Assembly (NCBI RefSeq): GCF_002252475.1
Contig: NZ_NNRK01000025.1
Coordinates: 248,001 to 312,000 of the forward strand
Direction of reading: 5' to 3'
Origin: Brucella rhizosphaerae
GTDB lineage: Bacteria > Pseudomonadota > Alphaproteobacteria > Rhizobiales > Rhizobiaceae
Length of the DNA stretch: 64,000 nucleotides
Translations under genes and position numbers: made by a program
In this document: positions 1 through 9,210 of the stretch, piece after piece
Layout: every line of letters begins with the position of its first letter
How positions within the stretch are numbered: position 1 is the stretch's first letter
Notes under the pieces: generated by a model
What the model was told of the DNA's origin: nothing
Database searches by the model: none
What the model saw: the letters and a program-made list of their open reading frames with translations, nothing else

Positions 1-2745
1 GCAAGAACTGACCTTGAAAGTCTGGTTGTTCAGCTTTCCACTGACTTCAAACAGCTTGAAAAAGGCCTTGCCCGCGCTCAGGGCGTCACCAATAAGCAAT
101 TTGGAGCCATCGAGCGTCGCGCGCGTCAGATGAACAAGAATCTGGACGGCATTTTTACACGTTCGTTTAGTGGTCTTGCCGCGCCATTGGCTGGCATTGG
201 AGCCGCCCTTGGTGTCGATCAGTTGCGACAGATGACTGATACGTGGACGGATATGACGTCCCGCGTCAATCTGGCCGCTGGATCGATCGATAAAGGCACG
301 GAAGTTATGGGCCGTCTGGGCGAAATGGCCCGCCGTACCTATTCCGACCTCACTCAGACTGCCGAAAGCTATCTTTCAAATGCCACTGCTTTGAAAGAGC
401 TTGGCTATAATACTGATGAATCCCTCAACTATACAGAATCACTGAATAACGCGCTTGTTGTGTCCGGCGCCAAAGGCGATCGAGCAGCGCGAGTAATCGA
501 TGCTCTCGCTAAGGCAATGGCCCTTGGAAAGTTGCAGGGCGACAACCTCAATACGGTGATTGACTCAGGCGGACGCGCTGCAGAAGCTCTCGCCGCAGGC
601 CTTGGAACAACCGTTGGCGGACTGCGCAAGCTTGGCGCAGAAGGTAAGATTACCGGCAACGATATTGTGCGTGGTCTATCGAGCCAGATGGAGAAATTGC
701 GGCAGGAAGCGGCTGATATGCCTGCAACCATTGGCGATGGCTTTACCCTTCTGAATAATGCATTGCTTCAGTATGTCGGCAATGCTGATAGCGCTGCTGG
801 CGTGTCTGCGAAGATTTCCGAAGCACTCGTAATAATTGCTGACAACTTCGATAAGGTTGCAGATGCTGGATTGCAAGTTGCCGCGGTCATCGCTGGTGCT
901 CTCGTAGGGCGTTCGCTCGCTGGCATGATCCGTACATTAGGATTGGCTGGTACTGCGCTCACCAGTTTCACTAAGGCGTTGGCCGCTGCACGCACTATGG
1001 GCGGGCTAGCAACTGCTTTTGGTGGCCTTGGAGCCGCTGCCGGACCTGTTGGGATGATCATCGGCGGGGCAGTTGTTGGCTCGCTGATCCTCTACAATAA
1101 CACCGTCGGCAAGGCCAGCGAGTCTTCAGAAGTTTATGCCGCAGCTCTAAAAGAGGTTCAGGACGCGGCAAAAGACACAGGCGACGCAGTCGAAGAGGCT
1201 GGTGGGAAGATTGCCCGTGGCCTTCCGGATAAACTTGAGGGTGGCATAGCTGTTTCACTTGAGGAAATTGCGCAGGCTACTCAAACAGTTACGGATCAGT
1301 TCGATAACCTTCGAAATGTTAGTTTTGAAGGCGTGCCACAAGATGAAATCGATAAGGTAAGATCACTTGGCGAACAGTTCCGCTCCGGTGCAATTACTGC
1401 GCAAAAGTTAGCATCAGAGCTTGATGGCATTACACGCGCAAATCCTGCGTGGGAATCGTTTACGAGTTCCGTTGAACTATTCGTTGGCAAGCTGGTGGAA
1501 GCGGAGCAAGCTGCCCGTCTGTTGCAGGCAAGGCTAGCAGACACGCGTGCCGACATGGGCCGATCAGCAAAAGATGATGTTATCCGAGTTGATTTGAATG
1601 CAATCGCGGCGAACAACTACGAAAAAGAAGCGCTGCGCAAAGCGTCTTTGAACAAGAAAGAGCACGCTCTGGAAATGGAGCGTATTCGTGTTCGTAACGA
1701 TGCAATCAAAGATGGCACTAAACTAACGGAAGAAGCTATCGACCGCATCGCGAAAGCCAATCTCGCTGCTCAGGAAAGCCGAACTGCCGAAGGCAAGAAG
1801 CCGAAGAAAGAAAAAAAGACTCCGGCTGAAAAATTCGACACGACAGTTCAGGACGCCAACGACCGAACAGCGGCATTGGTCGCCGAGACTGAGGCGCTTC
1901 GTCAGATCAACCCGCTGATCGACGATTATGGCTTTGCAGCTGAAAAGGCACGCACGGAGCAGGAACTACTCAACGCGGCTCAAAAGGCCGGCATTGCAAT
2001 CACGCCTGAACTGCGATCGCAGATTGCTCAAACTGCCGATCAGTGGGCACTCGCAACCGCGGAAGCCAACAAGCTTAACCAAGCTCAAGGTGAACTAAGA
2101 CAGAAGTCATCGGAATGGCGCAGCACCGAGTTTGATGCGTTTAAAGGACTGGTGACTGATCTTTCTTCTGGGAAGAATGCGGTCGAGGCGCTTACCGATG
2201 CACTGCAAAAAATGATCGATAAGCTGCTCGACATGACGCTGAACAACCTTTTCGACGGCTTGTTCGGCAAGTCGGGAAGTCTGTTCGGCGGGTTCATGGG
2301 GTTCAAAGACGGCGGACTGCCTAAGTTTGCTAATGGAACGCCATCGCAGCCAGGTCCCGGCCTTATTCGCGGACCCGGCACAGGTCGCAGTGACAGCATT
2401 ATCGCGCGAGTGTCGAATAGAGAGTTCATCACAAACGCTCGCTCGACAGCCAAACATCGCGGATTATTGGAAGCTATCAATGAGGACAGGATACCTGCTT
2501 TCGCGACCGGAACACCAAGCCTGCGAGCGCCCTCGATGCCGACTTTGCAAGCACCTCAACGTCAGAGCGCAGTGCAAGCCGCACCACAGATCAATATCAA
2601 CATCGCGAGCGCAAGTGGTGACGATTACATCCGATCCGTGGTCAGTGATGGTGTCAGCCAAGGTCTGAAGCAATACGACAAATCAGGCCCGATGCGCTTT
2701 GCTCGAGACAGTAAACAGGCTTCAAGGCGGGGGTTGGTGCGATGA
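1..2745 (+). CDS. Phage tail tape measure protein (5' end outside window)
   Basis: The reading frame is open from base 1, so the start lies just upstream; 914 residues are visible. The first 200-250 residues carry the tape-measure N-terminal domain found in lambda-like and Mu-like phages. It is followed by Ala/Gly-rich hydrophobic stretches around residues 290-370 and long charged helical, coiled-coil-like segments around 420-730. The Gly-rich C-terminal part, with an FKDGG motif and a GPGTGRSD segment, is typical of tail-length proteins. It would set tail length and enter the cell envelope on infection. It overlaps the next gene by 4 bp (ATGA), which marks the start of a translationally coupled tail operon. 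Confidence 0.93.
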   Translation, partial: ARTDLESLVVQLSTDFKQLEKGLARAQGVTNKQFGAIERRARQMNKNLDGIFTRSFSGLAAPLAGIGAALGVDQLRQMTDTWTDMTSRVNLAAGSIDKGTEVMGRLGEMARRTYSDLTQTAESYLSNATALKELGYNTDESLNYTESLNNALVVSGAKGDRAARVIDALAKAMALGKLQGDNLNTVIDSGGRAAEALAAGLGTTVGGLRKLGAEGKITGNDIVRGLSSQMEKLRQEAADMPATIGDGFTLLNNALLQYVGNADSAAGVSAKISEALVIIADNFDKVADAGLQVAAVIAGALVGRSLAGMIRTLGLAGTALTSFTKALAAARTMGGLATAFGGLGAAAGPVGMIIGGAVVGSLILYNNTVGKASESSEVYAAALKEVQDAAKDTGDAVEEAGGKIARGLPDKLEGGIAVSLEEIAQATQTVTDQFDNLRNVSFEGVPQDEIDKVRSLGEQFRSGAITAQKLASELDGITRANPAWESFTSSVELFVGKLVEAEQAARLLQARLADTRADMGRSAKDDVIRVDLNAIAANNYEKEALRKASLNKKEHALEMERIRVRNDAIKDGTKLTEEAIDRIAKANLAAQESRTAEGKKPKKEKKTPAEKFDTTVQDANDRTAALVAETEALRQINPLIDDYGFAAEKARTEQELLNAAQKAGIAITPELRSQIAQTADQWALATAEANKLNQAQGELRQKSSEWRSTEFDAFKGLVTDLSSGKNAVEALTDALQKMIDKLLDMTLNNLFDGLFGKSGSLFGGFMGFKDGGLPKFANGTPSQPGPGLIRGPGTGRSDSIIARVSNREFITNARSTAKHRGLLEAINEDRIPAFATGTPSLRAPSMPTLQAPQRQSAVQAAPQININIASASGDDYIRSVVSDGVSQGLKQYDKSGPMRFARDSKQASRRGLVR

Positions 2746-3359
2746 TCGATCTTATTTCCACCGTCCGGTTTGTGCCGTCCTACCCGATGCTGAACAACCC
2801 GACCAGCCAGACGAAATTCGGCGGTCGGCTTATATCGACGGTCGAGTTTGTTGATCCGTATCGAACCGTTGACATGGAAACGCTGCCGATGAAGGCCAGT
2901 GAGGCGGTTCAGCTTCAAGCCTTCATTGCGGCTGCTAAGGGCGGCATGGAAACGATTGTTTATCGTCCGAAGCATATCTGCATTCCGCGCGCCTATTGGG
3001 GCGACCCGAATAACACGCACATTACTGGCACAGCATCACGCGGGACTGTGACAGGCGGCTATTCGGTCCAATTGACGGGCGTTGTCCCCGGGCTTCAATT
3101 GATGGACGGCGACATGTTCTCGCTAAAGAGTGGCGACTATAGGCAGTTCTTACAGGTCGCTTATGGTGGTGGCGCAACGGCTGTCAGCACCACGATAACC
3201 GTCAAAGTCGATCAACCAATTGCCTCTTATATCGCAGCGGGTGCTACGGCTCGGTTCAAGCAGCCAGAAATGAACGCCCGGCTTGTCAAAGACAGCTTCC
3301 AGATGACGAAGGGGCCGCGGCCGACAGGGACATTCCAGTTGATTGAGGTGCCGAAGTGA
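2742..3359 (+). CDS. Phage minor tail protein, distal-tail-like
   Basis: 205 residues, overlapping the tape-measure stop by 4 bp. It sits in the position of a distal tail or tail-tip adaptor protein in siphophages. The sequence is beta-rich, with Gly/Thr-rich stretches and few charged helices. The exact family was not recognised; assignment as a structural tail protein rests on operon position between the tape measure and hub modules. Confidence 0.75.
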   Translation: MIDLISTVRFVPSYPMLNNPTSQTKFGGRLISTVEFVDPYRTVDMETLPMKASEAVQLQAFIAAAKGGMETIVYRPKHICIPRAYWGDPNNTHITGTASRGTVTGGYSVQLTGVVPGLQLMDGDMFSLKSGDYRQFLQVAYGGGATAVSTTITVKVDQPIASYIAAGATARFKQPEMNARLVKDSFQMTKGPRPTGTFQLIEVPK

Positions 3360-3380
3360 AGGACGACTTTTAGAGCCGTA

Positions 3381-3554
3381 TCAACGATGAGATTTGCTGA
3401 TTGACCCGGCGACTGTCTGGTCTATCGCAACGGTCACGCGGCTATCAGAGCCATAAGCCGAATAAACGGCAAGCATTGCCAGCACCAATGGTGCGGCAAG
3501 TATGGCGCTTCTTATTGCGGTTTCTGCGATTGGCGAGCGGGATCGTCTTCTCAT
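3381..3554 (-). CDS. Possible 57-aa single-span membrane protein, antisense in the tail module
   Basis: A 58-codon frame lies in the 300-bp gap between two tail genes, on the opposite strand. The product starts with an Arg-rich N-terminus (RRRSRS), then one hydrophobic segment at about residues 17-34 and a short polar tail. This is a plausible N-in single-span topology. No strong ribosome site is visible immediately upstream, so the start is uncertain. It could be a small prophage cargo gene (moron) or a chance ORF. Confidence 0.4.
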   Translation of the reverse strand: MRRRSRSPIAETAIRSAILAAPLVLAMLAVYSAYGSDSRVTVAIDQTVAGSISKSHR

Positions 3555-3659
3555 GATCTTTTAATGGCGTATTTAGCTTAAAGCTCCGTAAAACGGTGTG
3601 GTTAATCATCCGTATTCTTCAGTGAAGCCAGCCCACAATCATCATCAGTAGGAGGCTTC

Positions 3660-4229
3660 ATGGCTTTCCCAACTCGTTTACAGCAATTGCTGGAGGAGGG
3701 GCGCATTGTTGTGCGCTCTCTCGGAGAATTTCAGTTTGGCACTGGCTTTTGGTATATGTGGAACGGCTCATCCGAGTTAACTTGGAACGGCAATACTTAC
3801 ATCCCGAACCAGCTGATTGCGATTGAAGAGCCGCCGTATCAGATGGGTGCTGAAGCACTTCCGATCACGATCACCATGCCGACAGCAGCGGATTATGGCG
3901 TGACGCCTGATAAGCTCGCTCAGATAGAAAGCGTGGATTACAAGGGCCGTACGGTCATCTTGTCCGACGCTTATTTCGATCCGGATACCCGCGAACTGCT
4001 GCATGTCGAGCCGATGTATCGTGGCTACATCGACACGATTGATCACGTCATTGACGACGGCGAGATGGTTCTAAAAGCCAACGTGGAAACGTCAGCGCTG
4101 GAAAACCATCGTGATGGCTATCGCACCGCTTCGCATGAAGATCAGCAGCTTTTATCACCGGGTGACAAGTTCTTTGAATATGCCTCGACCGTGAAGCGCG
4201 AGAACTTCTACATCACGCCGTACCAATAA
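3660..4229 (+). CDS. Phage minor tail protein (DUF2163/gpL-like position)
   Basis: 189 residues, preceded by a good ribosome site (AGGAGG about 5 nt before ATG). The C-terminal part contains a YRTASHEDQQ...GDKFFEY segment, common in tail proteins that sit between the tape measure and the hub. Operon order (tail protein, this gene, DUF6950 protein, J-like hub) matches that of many rhizobial and Brucella-group siphoviral prophages. The precise family is inferred. Confidence 0.72.
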   Translation: MAFPTRLQQLLEEGRIVVRSLGEFQFGTGFWYMWNGSSELTWNGNTYIPNQLIAIEEPPYQMGAEALPITITMPTAADYGVTPDKLAQIESVDYKGRTVILSDAYFDPDTRELLHVEPMYRGYIDTIDHVIDDGEMVLKANVETSALENHRDGYRTASHEDQQLLSPGDKFFEYASTVKRENFYITPYQ

Positions 4230-4253
4230 ACACTCCTGACAGTTAGGACTGCC

Positions 4254-4643
4254 ATGCATCCGCAATGGGAAAAACGCCTCGTGGCTGTCACGGAGGCGCA
4301 CATAAAAACGCCTCTGGTCTGGGGTAAATCGGACTGTCTCTTGACCACCTGTGACGCGATTGAAGCTATAACCGGCACCGATCCGGCTGCTGATATTCGC
4401 GGCAAGTACAAGAGCAAGGCCGGTGCTTATCGCCTGATCAAACAGCGTGGCTATGACAATCTCGGAGCCGTCCTTGCTGATCGCTTTGCAGAAACTCCGG
4501 TCGCAATGGCTGGTCGCGGCGATGTTGGTATTTACCAGAACACGGTCGGCTACTTCTGCGAATACGGCTTCGCGGTGAAAGGCGAAGACGGTTTGCGTTT
4601 CCTGCCGCGCACAATGGCCGAGAGGGCCTTCAAGGTTTCCTGA
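4254..4643 (+). CDS. DUF6950 / NlpC-P60-like tail-associated protein
   Basis: 129 residues. The VWGKSDC motif near residue 28 supplies a cysteine in the position of the papain-like catalytic nucleophile, and RGDVGIY near residue 88 matches the second conserved block of this family. In siphophages such small proteins sit immediately before the hub (lambda gpK position) and are thought to cleave peptidoglycan or help tail-tip assembly. The stop overlaps the hub start by one base (TGATG), indicating translational coupling. Confidence 0.8.
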   Translation: MHPQWEKRLVAVTEAHIKTPLVWGKSDCLLTTCDAIEAITGTDPAADIRGKYKSKAGAYRLIKQRGYDNLGAVLADRFAETPVAMAGRGDVGIYQNTVGYFCEYGFAVKGEDGLRFLPRTMAERAFKVS

Positions 4644-7273
4644 TGTTTTACATTTTGGCGATTTTATTCGCGCTGCTGGCATCGCCCGCGGCGGCGGACC
4701 CTGTTTCACTCGTTACAGGCATTGTCGGCCTTGGCTCTTGGCTGTTTGGTGGTACGGTTCTTGCGAATATTGTGCTTGGCGGACTTCTAGTTGCTGCCAA
4801 GTATGCGCTGACATCGATCTTTCAGCAGACGCCTAAATCGTCAGCCTCGGCAACAGAAACCAAATACGGCGAAAACCTCGTGCGCGAAGTTGGCCTCGGT
4901 GTCTTTGGCACAATGGGCCACCACATCTATCGAAACGCGTTCGACAAGGGCAACCACATTGTTCAGGACGTGTTCAAGCTGTCTGACTTCCGTTGCCTTG
5001 AACTTCTGCGGGTTCAGATGGATGGCGAATGGAAGTCGCTTTCTCCTGATCAGCAGGGCGACGAGGGCCGCATATATGGTCAGCGCATCCTTGGTGTGAA
5101 GGACGGTGGACAATGTTTCGTTCGCTTCTATCAGGGAGCGTTTGACCAGACAGCCGACCCGGCACTGATCGCTTATGCAAACCCTGCCGGTCGCTGGACA
5201 ACAGCACACCGCGGCGCTGGCCTTTGCTATGCGATTGTCACTACAATGACGGACGTGGACAATCTTACGGCTGTTCCAAGCCTTATGTTTGAGGTTCGCG
5301 GCGCACCACTCTATGACCCTCGTAAAGATAGCTCTGTCGGCGGCTTTGGTACACATCGCTGGAATGACCAGAGTACGTGGGAGTTCAGCAACAATAACGC
5401 TGTGATGATGTTTAACCTCGAACGAGGCCTATACATCGGTACTGAGAAGCTTGTCGGTCGCGGTGTGGCTGCAAGCCGCCTGCCTTTGTCTGAATGGTTC
5501 ACCGCAATGAATATCTGCGATGAGGTCATGTCAGACGGCAGCAAGCGCTATAGTGCAGCCCTGATTGCTTCCTCTGGCGACGGCGTTACCCACGAAACAA
5601 ATATGACGCCTTTGCGAGAAGGTTGCGCAGGCTCCTGGATCGAAGCCGTTACAGGTGAATATCCTATCGTTGGTGCAAATCAGGCGGTTGTCGCGACAAT
5701 CAGTGATGATGACATTGCTTGGGAAAAGCCTTTCCAGCTGTCACTCACGCGCACGAGAACTGAACTGGTCAACACGGTCGCCGCGTCATATGTGAGCCCA
5801 GACTTATTCTACGAAACCACTTCACTGACGACGCGTATAGATGCACTTGCTTTGGCGCAAGATCGTGAGCGACTGGCTTCAAAGGTCGATTACACGGCGG
5901 TTACCGATCATCGCGTTGGCGACCGGTTGGCAGACATCGCAATCCGCGCCTCGCGCTATCAAGCGAACGGCAGCTTTACGGTTCATCCAAAGTTTCTAGC
6001 GCTTCAGGTAGGCCAGTGGGTGCAATGGCAGTCTGATCGTTACAACCGTACGATCAAGCTGCAAATCCATTCCAAGTCTCTTGGTGCAATGGGTAGTGAC
6101 AGCGTTCGCGATGTTTCGATCTCTTGGCAGGAGGTGGGCGACGGCATCTTCGATCCAACTGCGTATGCGACCAACCCTCCTATACCAATCCCGAACGGTC
6201 AACCTGATTATCTTGGAGAGGTTCAGAACTTCAATGCAATTCCGAACAAGGTAGTAAGCGAAGCTGGTCAGGAATACCCCGGCATCCGTCTGTTCTGGGA
6301 TACGATTGAGGATGGAACGGTTGAAGGCGTAGATATTCTGTATTGGCCTGATAATGATCCATCGCAGCTTTTCAGCAACTATGTCACTCGTGATGTGACT
6401 GTGTTTCAGATTGTCAACGGCCTGACCAGCCTATCTGACTGGTGGGTCCGCACCAGATTGCGAGTTGCAGCGGGAACACGGCCAGTCGCTTGGGCGGTTG
6501 CCGAGAAGGTAAGAACTCTTGACGCTTCTGGTGATGATAGTCTGGTTGATTACGAGCGGCTTGATGGTGACGTTAAGGGCCTAGTTAATTGGATGACGGA
6601 TGACCGGCGTGAACTGGTGCGACAAGCGCAAGAGAACGCCACTTCATCTGCTGATGGGCTTCTCAGCGCCTATTCCAATATTCAGCGACTTAGTCGTCAA
6701 CTTACCAGTACGTTTGGTACGGCTCAGGCATCTTGGAAAGAAGATATTTTTGTCGCCACAGGGCCGACAAGTGCCATTGGTCAACAATTGACACAGATCA
6801 ATGTAAGCCTCGGCGATAAAGCCGATGCAAGCACTGTCGTGTTGTTACAAAGCCGTGTTGATGGCGTTGAAGGCAATATGACGGCTGTCTCAAATGCGCT
6901 GACTGAAGTCAATGCGTCGGTAGATGGCACTGTGTCAAATGCGGCTTGGCGCATGACAGCTATTGCGGGCAGTGGCGGTTCTTCAGTGAGGATTTCAGCT
7001 TTTGCCCGCATTAGTTCAGGCGATAGCTGGAAACAAGCCGGTTGGTTTGTGAATGTCACTCCAACCACCAGTCAGTTCATTGTGATCGCGAACCAATTTG
7101 CCATTGCTGATCCCGATAATCAGGGCAACTTTAGCTATCCGTTTGTTGTCCAGTCAGGTGTCACAGTTCTTAACGTCGCGAATATTGGTCAGTTCACAGC
7201 AGGCATTGGAACTTCGCCAGATGGTCGCTTCCGATTAGACTTCCGTGCCGGCTCAATCGAGTGGTTTGATTAA
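4643..7273 (+). CDS. Phage tail tip / host-specificity hub protein (J-like)
   Basis: 876 residues. The N-terminal 60 residues are strongly hydrophobic (about 3-20 and 23-60), followed by the hub region with GSGD/T-type segments. The C-terminal third (about 660-876) is coiled and beta-rich, resembling the DUF1983-type end of lambda gpJ homologues. It forms the central fibre and receptor-contact base of the tail tip. Operon position immediately after the DUF6950 gene supports this. Confidence 0.87.
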   Translation: MFYILAILFALLASPAAADPVSLVTGIVGLGSWLFGGTVLANIVLGGLLVAAKYALTSIFQQTPKSSASATETKYGENLVREVGLGVFGTMGHHIYRNAFDKGNHIVQDVFKLSDFRCLELLRVQMDGEWKSLSPDQQGDEGRIYGQRILGVKDGGQCFVRFYQGAFDQTADPALIAYANPAGRWTTAHRGAGLCYAIVTTMTDVDNLTAVPSLMFEVRGAPLYDPRKDSSVGGFGTHRWNDQSTWEFSNNNAVMMFNLERGLYIGTEKLVGRGVAASRLPLSEWFTAMNICDEVMSDGSKRYSAALIASSGDGVTHETNMTPLREGCAGSWIEAVTGEYPIVGANQAVVATISDDDIAWEKPFQLSLTRTRTELVNTVAASYVSPDLFYETTSLTTRIDALALAQDRERLASKVDYTAVTDHRVGDRLADIAIRASRYQANGSFTVHPKFLALQVGQWVQWQSDRYNRTIKLQIHSKSLGAMGSDSVRDVSISWQEVGDGIFDPTAYATNPPIPIPNGQPDYLGEVQNFNAIPNKVVSEAGQEYPGIRLFWDTIEDGTVEGVDILYWPDNDPSQLFSNYVTRDVTVFQIVNGLTSLSDWWVRTRLRVAAGTRPVAWAVAEKVRTLDASGDDSLVDYERLDGDVKGLVNWMTDDRRELVRQAQENATSSADGLLSAYSNIQRLSRQLTSTFGTAQASWKEDIFVATGPTSAIGQQLTQINVSLGDKADASTVVLLQSRVDGVEGNMTAVSNALTEVNASVDGTVSNAAWRMTAIAGSGGSSVRISAFARISSGDSWKQAGWFVNVTPTTSQFIVIANQFAIADPDNQGNFSYPFVVQSGVTVLNVANIGQFTAGIGTSPDGRFRLDFRAGSIEWFD

Positions 7274-7663
7274 ATGTCGAGAGGTTTCCTAAAGGATGTA
7301 GGAGGTGTTAAGCGCCTTCGCATCGTCAAAGCTGGCTATGATGCCAATAATCTAAACCTGCCTTACAACGCTGTGGTGTTCGACAGCATATTCCCCACCA
7401 ATCTGACGCCTTGGGCAACGGGAGTTGCAAGGGTGGCTACGGCTGGAACAAATCTGAAAATAGTTTCATGGCCAAGCCCCGGGTATATTCCGATGACAAT
7501 CGTCAATGTCAAAGCTGCGAACGGCGAGATTTATTACAATGTCGTTCCTTGGACTTCGAACAATCCGCGTATGTTTGCTTCTGCAGACGGTATTTATCTC
7601 AGTGCCGGTTCACTGAACTTGCCGTTTGATGTTTCATACATGGCTTTCCGGGTGGCTTCCTGA
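7274..7663 (+). CDS. Small tail-tip accessory protein
   Basis: 129 residues, beginning directly after the hub stop with no spacer. Predicted mostly beta, with an N-terminal VKAGYDAN block, an LPYNAVVFDS block, and a C-terminal DVSYMAFRV block. Similar small proteins follow the hub gene in Brucella-group prophages. No enzymatic motif is visible. A role as fibre or tip decoration is inferred from position. Confidence 0.68.
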   Translation: MSRGFLKDVGGVKRLRIVKAGYDANNLNLPYNAVVFDSIFPTNLTPWATGVARVATAGTNLKIVSWPSPGYIPMTIVNVKAANGEIYYNVVPWTSNNPRMFASADGIYLSAGSLNLPFDVSYMAFRVAS

Positions 7664-8061
7664 TGGTTCAACGTGGATGGATTGATCTGGCAAGCAGCGT
7701 GTTCCGAGTTTCTATGCCGGGAGTAAATGTTAGGACCGCCACACAAAGTCAGCTCATTGTTGATGAGCGCGTCATTTACCCGCAAATTCTACAGGTGATA
7801 TTCGTACCATTTGTTTCGGGTAGTCCTGTTTCTGTGGTGCCGATTATCGACTACGGATTTGTACCGAGGGTGTGGGCTTATGGACGATACTCTGGCGAGG
7901 ACAATCGCTCGTTCCCCGCCCGAGCTAGTTACTCATCAGGTGGGAGCAATCAGCTTCAAAACCACTTCTTCTTTGCTGCAACTCGCAATCAAATTGTCGT
8001 TGAGTTTCCAACTCCAACCTTTTTACGCGGGGCACAATTGATCACCATGAGGCCGTCATGA
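7663..8061 (+). CDS. Small tail-tip accessory protein
   Basis: 132 residues, overlapping the previous stop by one base (TGATG). Beta-rich, with an internal IIDYGFVPRVWAYGRYSG stretch. It has about the length and operon position of its two neighbours, and all three may share a beta-sandwich fold, although pairwise identity is low by eye. Function unknown; probably part of the tail tip. Confidence 0.65.
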   Translation: MVQRGWIDLASSVFRVSMPGVNVRTATQSQLIVDERVIYPQILQVIFVPFVSGSPVSVVPIIDYGFVPRVWAYGRYSGEDNRSFPARASYSSGGSNQLQNHFFFAATRNQIVVEFPTPTFLRGAQLITMRPS

Positions 8062-8483
8062 CGAGCGCGCGTATTAGCAAAGATGGTGTTTTTATCGCGA
8101 AGCCTGGAAGGCAAATTGAAGAAGGTGAAGCTGCATTATCCTTCTCGCCTATCGGCTCGCAACAACAGATATTAATGGCAGGGAGTGCGGCCTTTGCAGC
8201 TTACAATCCGGGGGGCGATATGGGCGGCACCTACAATAGGGCAGTTGTACCATTTGGCACGACTTTCGTTGAGCCTCCAGTGGCTTACTGCATGGCAAAC
8301 GACGCTGGAGGTACCAGAGAGATAGCTCTCACCATGTACTTGAGCCTCGTCGGGTCAGTGGTTCGACGTGAGCCGCAAATCTGGTGGGAGACTACTGTTT
8401 CGGAATTGCGCGTCTATTCATATTGGGCGCTGTCATCCACACCTAGCGCAAGCTTCGTAATTTGCAGAAATGAGGCATCGTAA
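8058..8483 (+). CDS. Small tail-tip accessory protein
   Basis: 141 residues, overlapping the previous gene by 4 bp. Opens with a KDGVFIAKPG segment reminiscent of the KAGYDAN opening two genes upstream, and closes with a hydrophobic SFVICRNEAS strand. It is the third in a run of similar-sized beta-rich proteins between hub and fibre. Function unknown. Confidence 0.65.
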   Translation: MTSARISKDGVFIAKPGRQIEEGEAALSFSPIGSQQQILMAGSAAFAAYNPGGDMGGTYNRAVVPFGTTFVEPPVAYCMANDAGGTREIALTMYLSLVGSVVRREPQIWWETTVSELRVYSYWALSSTPSASFVICRNEAS

Positions 8484-8875
8484 TGCTCATTGTTCACGAC
8501 GTGGATGGACGCATCCTGTTTATATCAACTTATCACGCTGCTGATGATTACGAGGATGCACTGACAGAGCAATGCCTCGGTTTCATTCGCTACGACCAAC
8601 CGTGCGATGCTTCTAAAGTCGTCGCAACTCACTTTGTCGAAGATGGATCATTGAAGGAACGGCCATCGATCAGCATTGCCAAAACGACTGTGAAAGTCGG
8701 CGAGCTGATCGAAGTCAGTGGATTGCGTGGGAAAGCGACAATCCAGATCGATGATGAGGAATATTCGATTGAAGATGAAACTCTCAACTTCGAAGCGGAA
8801 TATCCCGGCGAGTATGTGATCAAGGTCGATGCATGGCCATGCCTGCCATTTGAAGCACAGGTGAATGTCGAATGA
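8483..8875 (+). CDS. Tail-fibre-associated protein, Ig-like C-terminus
   Basis: 130 residues, start overlapping the previous stop (TAATG). The first half is an alpha/beta segment. The second half (about 60-130) reads as a small beta sandwich with alternating hydrophobics (VKVGELIEVSGL ... YVIKVDAW), as in Ig-like phage surface domains. Probably fibre or tip associated by position; no family recognised with certainty. Confidence 0.62.
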   Translation: MLIVHDVDGRILFISTYHAADDYEDALTEQCLGFIRYDQPCDASKVVATHFVEDGSLKERPSISIAKTTVKVGELIEVSGLRGKATIQIDDEEYSIEDETLNFEAEYPGEYVIKVDAWPCLPFEAQVNVE

Positions 8876-9195
8876 AGCTCTCACTCAAAAAAGACATGAC
8901 TTGGGAACGGTCAAAGGCACGGCTTCGACTGGATGCACAATTTCAGTCACGGATAATCGAAGCGATAGGTGACAAAGCCGCGCTCTATGCTGTGAAATAT
9001 GCATCGGCTTTGGCCTACATGAACGGAATGCCTTCACCTCTGATTGAAAGTGCGGAAGAGGCTCAAGCCATCATAGCCAAGAATACCGAAATGCAATCTC
9101 GCCTAGCTGTCATCGAGACGGAGCGTCAGGCGTTGCAAACGCAGATCGATAAGGCGGGAACAATGCACGATCTTGCTAGATTTTTAAGCTTTTAG
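8872..9195 (+). CDS. Small tail-associated coiled-coil protein
   Basis: 107 residues, overlapping the previous gene by 4 bp. Highly charged N-terminus (MKLSLKKDMTWERSK), then a helical region with a heptad-like coil at about 65-95 (NTEMQSRLAVIETERQALQ). Could be a tail-fibre assembly chaperone or connector. No recognised motif. Confidence 0.6.
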   Translation: MKLSLKKDMTWERSKARLRLDAQFQSRIIEAIGDKAALYAVKYASALAYMNGMPSPLIESAEEAQAIIAKNTEMQSRLAVIETERQALQTQIDKAGTMHDLARFLSF

Positions 9196-9210
9196 TCATC
9201 GGAGAATACA

